Shown here piece by piece: positions 62,904 to 64,000 of a DNA stretch of 64,000 nt. The stretch covers positions 31,795,313 to 31,859,312 of the forward strand of contig CM046853.1 of the NCBI GenBank assembly GCA_025617745.1. The letters run 5' to 3'. Within the stretch, counting starts at the first letter, position 1, and the number at the start of each line of letters is the position of its first letter. The notes beneath the pieces are model-generated. The model did no database searches, was not told where the DNA came from, and saw only the letters and a list, made by a program, of their open reading frames with translations. The translations under genes were made by a program, and so were the position numbers. The stretch is from Heliocidaris erythrogramma. Lineage: Eukaryota; Echinodermata; Echinoidea; Camarodonta; Echinometridae.

Positions 62904-64000
62904 GTAAGTCATTGGTCAAGGAAGGGTACATGGAAATATATTGTTTGTATTTTGAACTCAGAAAAGGGCAGTTACAGTTTTAAGAAATTTTTCATAATAA
63001 GCCAGATATTTATTGGCAATTCCAAGTTATTTTGTCCCATATATATTACAAAATCTTCAATTCTCTTAATAGCTGATCTTGTGATTGTATTGAAAATCCC
63101 TTTTAGAGCATGGATCCTACCAAGTATCAAGGAAAATAATACTTATTATTTCATCATGCTGGGTAACATATTGGACACAGAGTGACCAAATATCAAGAAT
63201 TGGACCATATGTGACAAATAAGTTAAGCCTGAGTCGAATCGATTGGTTAGCCGGTGTTCGATCGAAGACATCGAATCCCGATTTCGTTTTGGCAAAACCG
63301 GTGCATCGATTTGTAGTCCACCAGATTTTTGACTAGCTACCATGAAAAAAGCATATAAAAAAAGAAACTCTGTAACGTACAGCATACTAGCAGAGAACGT
63401 GAAGGCGACTTCAAACTGTTGGCTAACTTTCGCTAATTCGCTCGCGGAGGACGTCGCGCTTTACCTGTGCTTTCTCTATGGAAAAATCGTTTTGTCGTTA
63501 CGAACTAAAGTTTATGATAATATTCTTGCACTCTCTCTGCATTGTCAATTTGACAATTGTATAATTGAACATGATAAATACGGGCATGAGTACGAGTGTT
63601 CCAACTTTGCAATAACTATATCACACTCTCATTAAATTGGCAATTACTTCTTGAAAATGATCTGAAGCTGAAGTCATGAGCGACGAAAAGTTTATTTCGT
63701 ATTGTTTTGTTTTTTTGCCACGAACAAACCTGTTCAATTCAGCTCTCCAAAGACAAAGTAAGATTATTAATTCTTTGAATTTGAATCATTGTCGGATGTG
63801 TCGACAATGAGCATCGCTTTGTGCGACACTAGAGTGATATTTTGGTTAGCCATACGGACTAGAAACTTAAAGATTTTGGCTAGTCCGCCGTGATTTTTAC
63901 TAGCCATTGGCTAGCGGGCTATCGTTAATGTTGAACAGCGAGAGCCCCATACATATGCCCGCGATGCCAGCGGACCGGTCACCGGTGCATGGTGCATGCA
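62904..64000 (+). other. KIFBP: KIFBP intron 12, truncated by window end
   Basis: No exon matching the missing C-terminal part of KBP was found. The last 250 bp contain repeated ggctag / ctagcc motifs (63850-63925), possibly another hairpin repeat. Confidence 0.5.

Overview
This is eukaryotic DNA: two host genes on the + strand are cut into GT-AG exons by long introns, the base composition is AT-rich, and transposon remains are dense. The abundance of tacatgta-type motifs, the tRNA-derived SINE, DIRS, Crypton-like and Harbinger-like elements and many foldback MITEs suggest a marine invertebrate. A deuterostome such as an echinoderm, hemichordate or lancelet is likely, but the species cannot be fixed from the sequence alone.

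Layout. 1-15,174: the 3' half of a Gq-class G-protein alpha subunit gene (GNAQ type), with four coding exons at 9,900-15,174. The earlier exons lie left of the window. 15,175-~21,700: a stretch free of recognisable transposons that may be one very long 3' UTR. 21,900-32,360: intergenic, holding MITEs, microsatellites and a 6.2 kb DIRS-type tyrosine-recombinase retrotransposon (23,311-29,514) with inverted ends and an internal complementary region. 32,445-62,903 and beyond: the gene for KIF1-binding protein (KIFBP/KBP), a TPR-like regulator of kinesin motors. Twelve coding exons are visible and the C-terminal ~130 codons lie to the right. A palindromic NRF1-type site sits just upstream of its ATG.

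The KIFBP introns are crowded. Intron 1 (13.7 kb) carries a ~7 kb inverted cluster of at least eight copies of a ~690 bp unit, a perfect 65 bp-arm palindrome, five consensus GGTCAnnnTGACC palindromes, a LINE fragment, a tRNA-derived SINE and a Crypton-like (DUF3504) recombinase fragment. Intron 3 begins with a 12-copy, 85 bp tandem array in which the end of exon 3 is repeated together with its 5' splice site. Later introns carry a Tc1/mariner-type MITE with a nested repeat, a foldback built of GGCGTTATAACGCC-like arrays, a foldback with a tRNA-like Pol III promoter, and a 3.46 kb Harbinger-like transposon. That transposon contains a multi-exon MADF-domain gene on the minus strand and landed exactly on the stop codon of a LINE fragment.

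The most unusual signals are the 85 bp exon-plus-donor array in KIFBP, the MADF-bearing Harbinger-like element without a visible transposase, and the intron-1 foldback cluster with its spread of nuclear-receptor-like palindromes.
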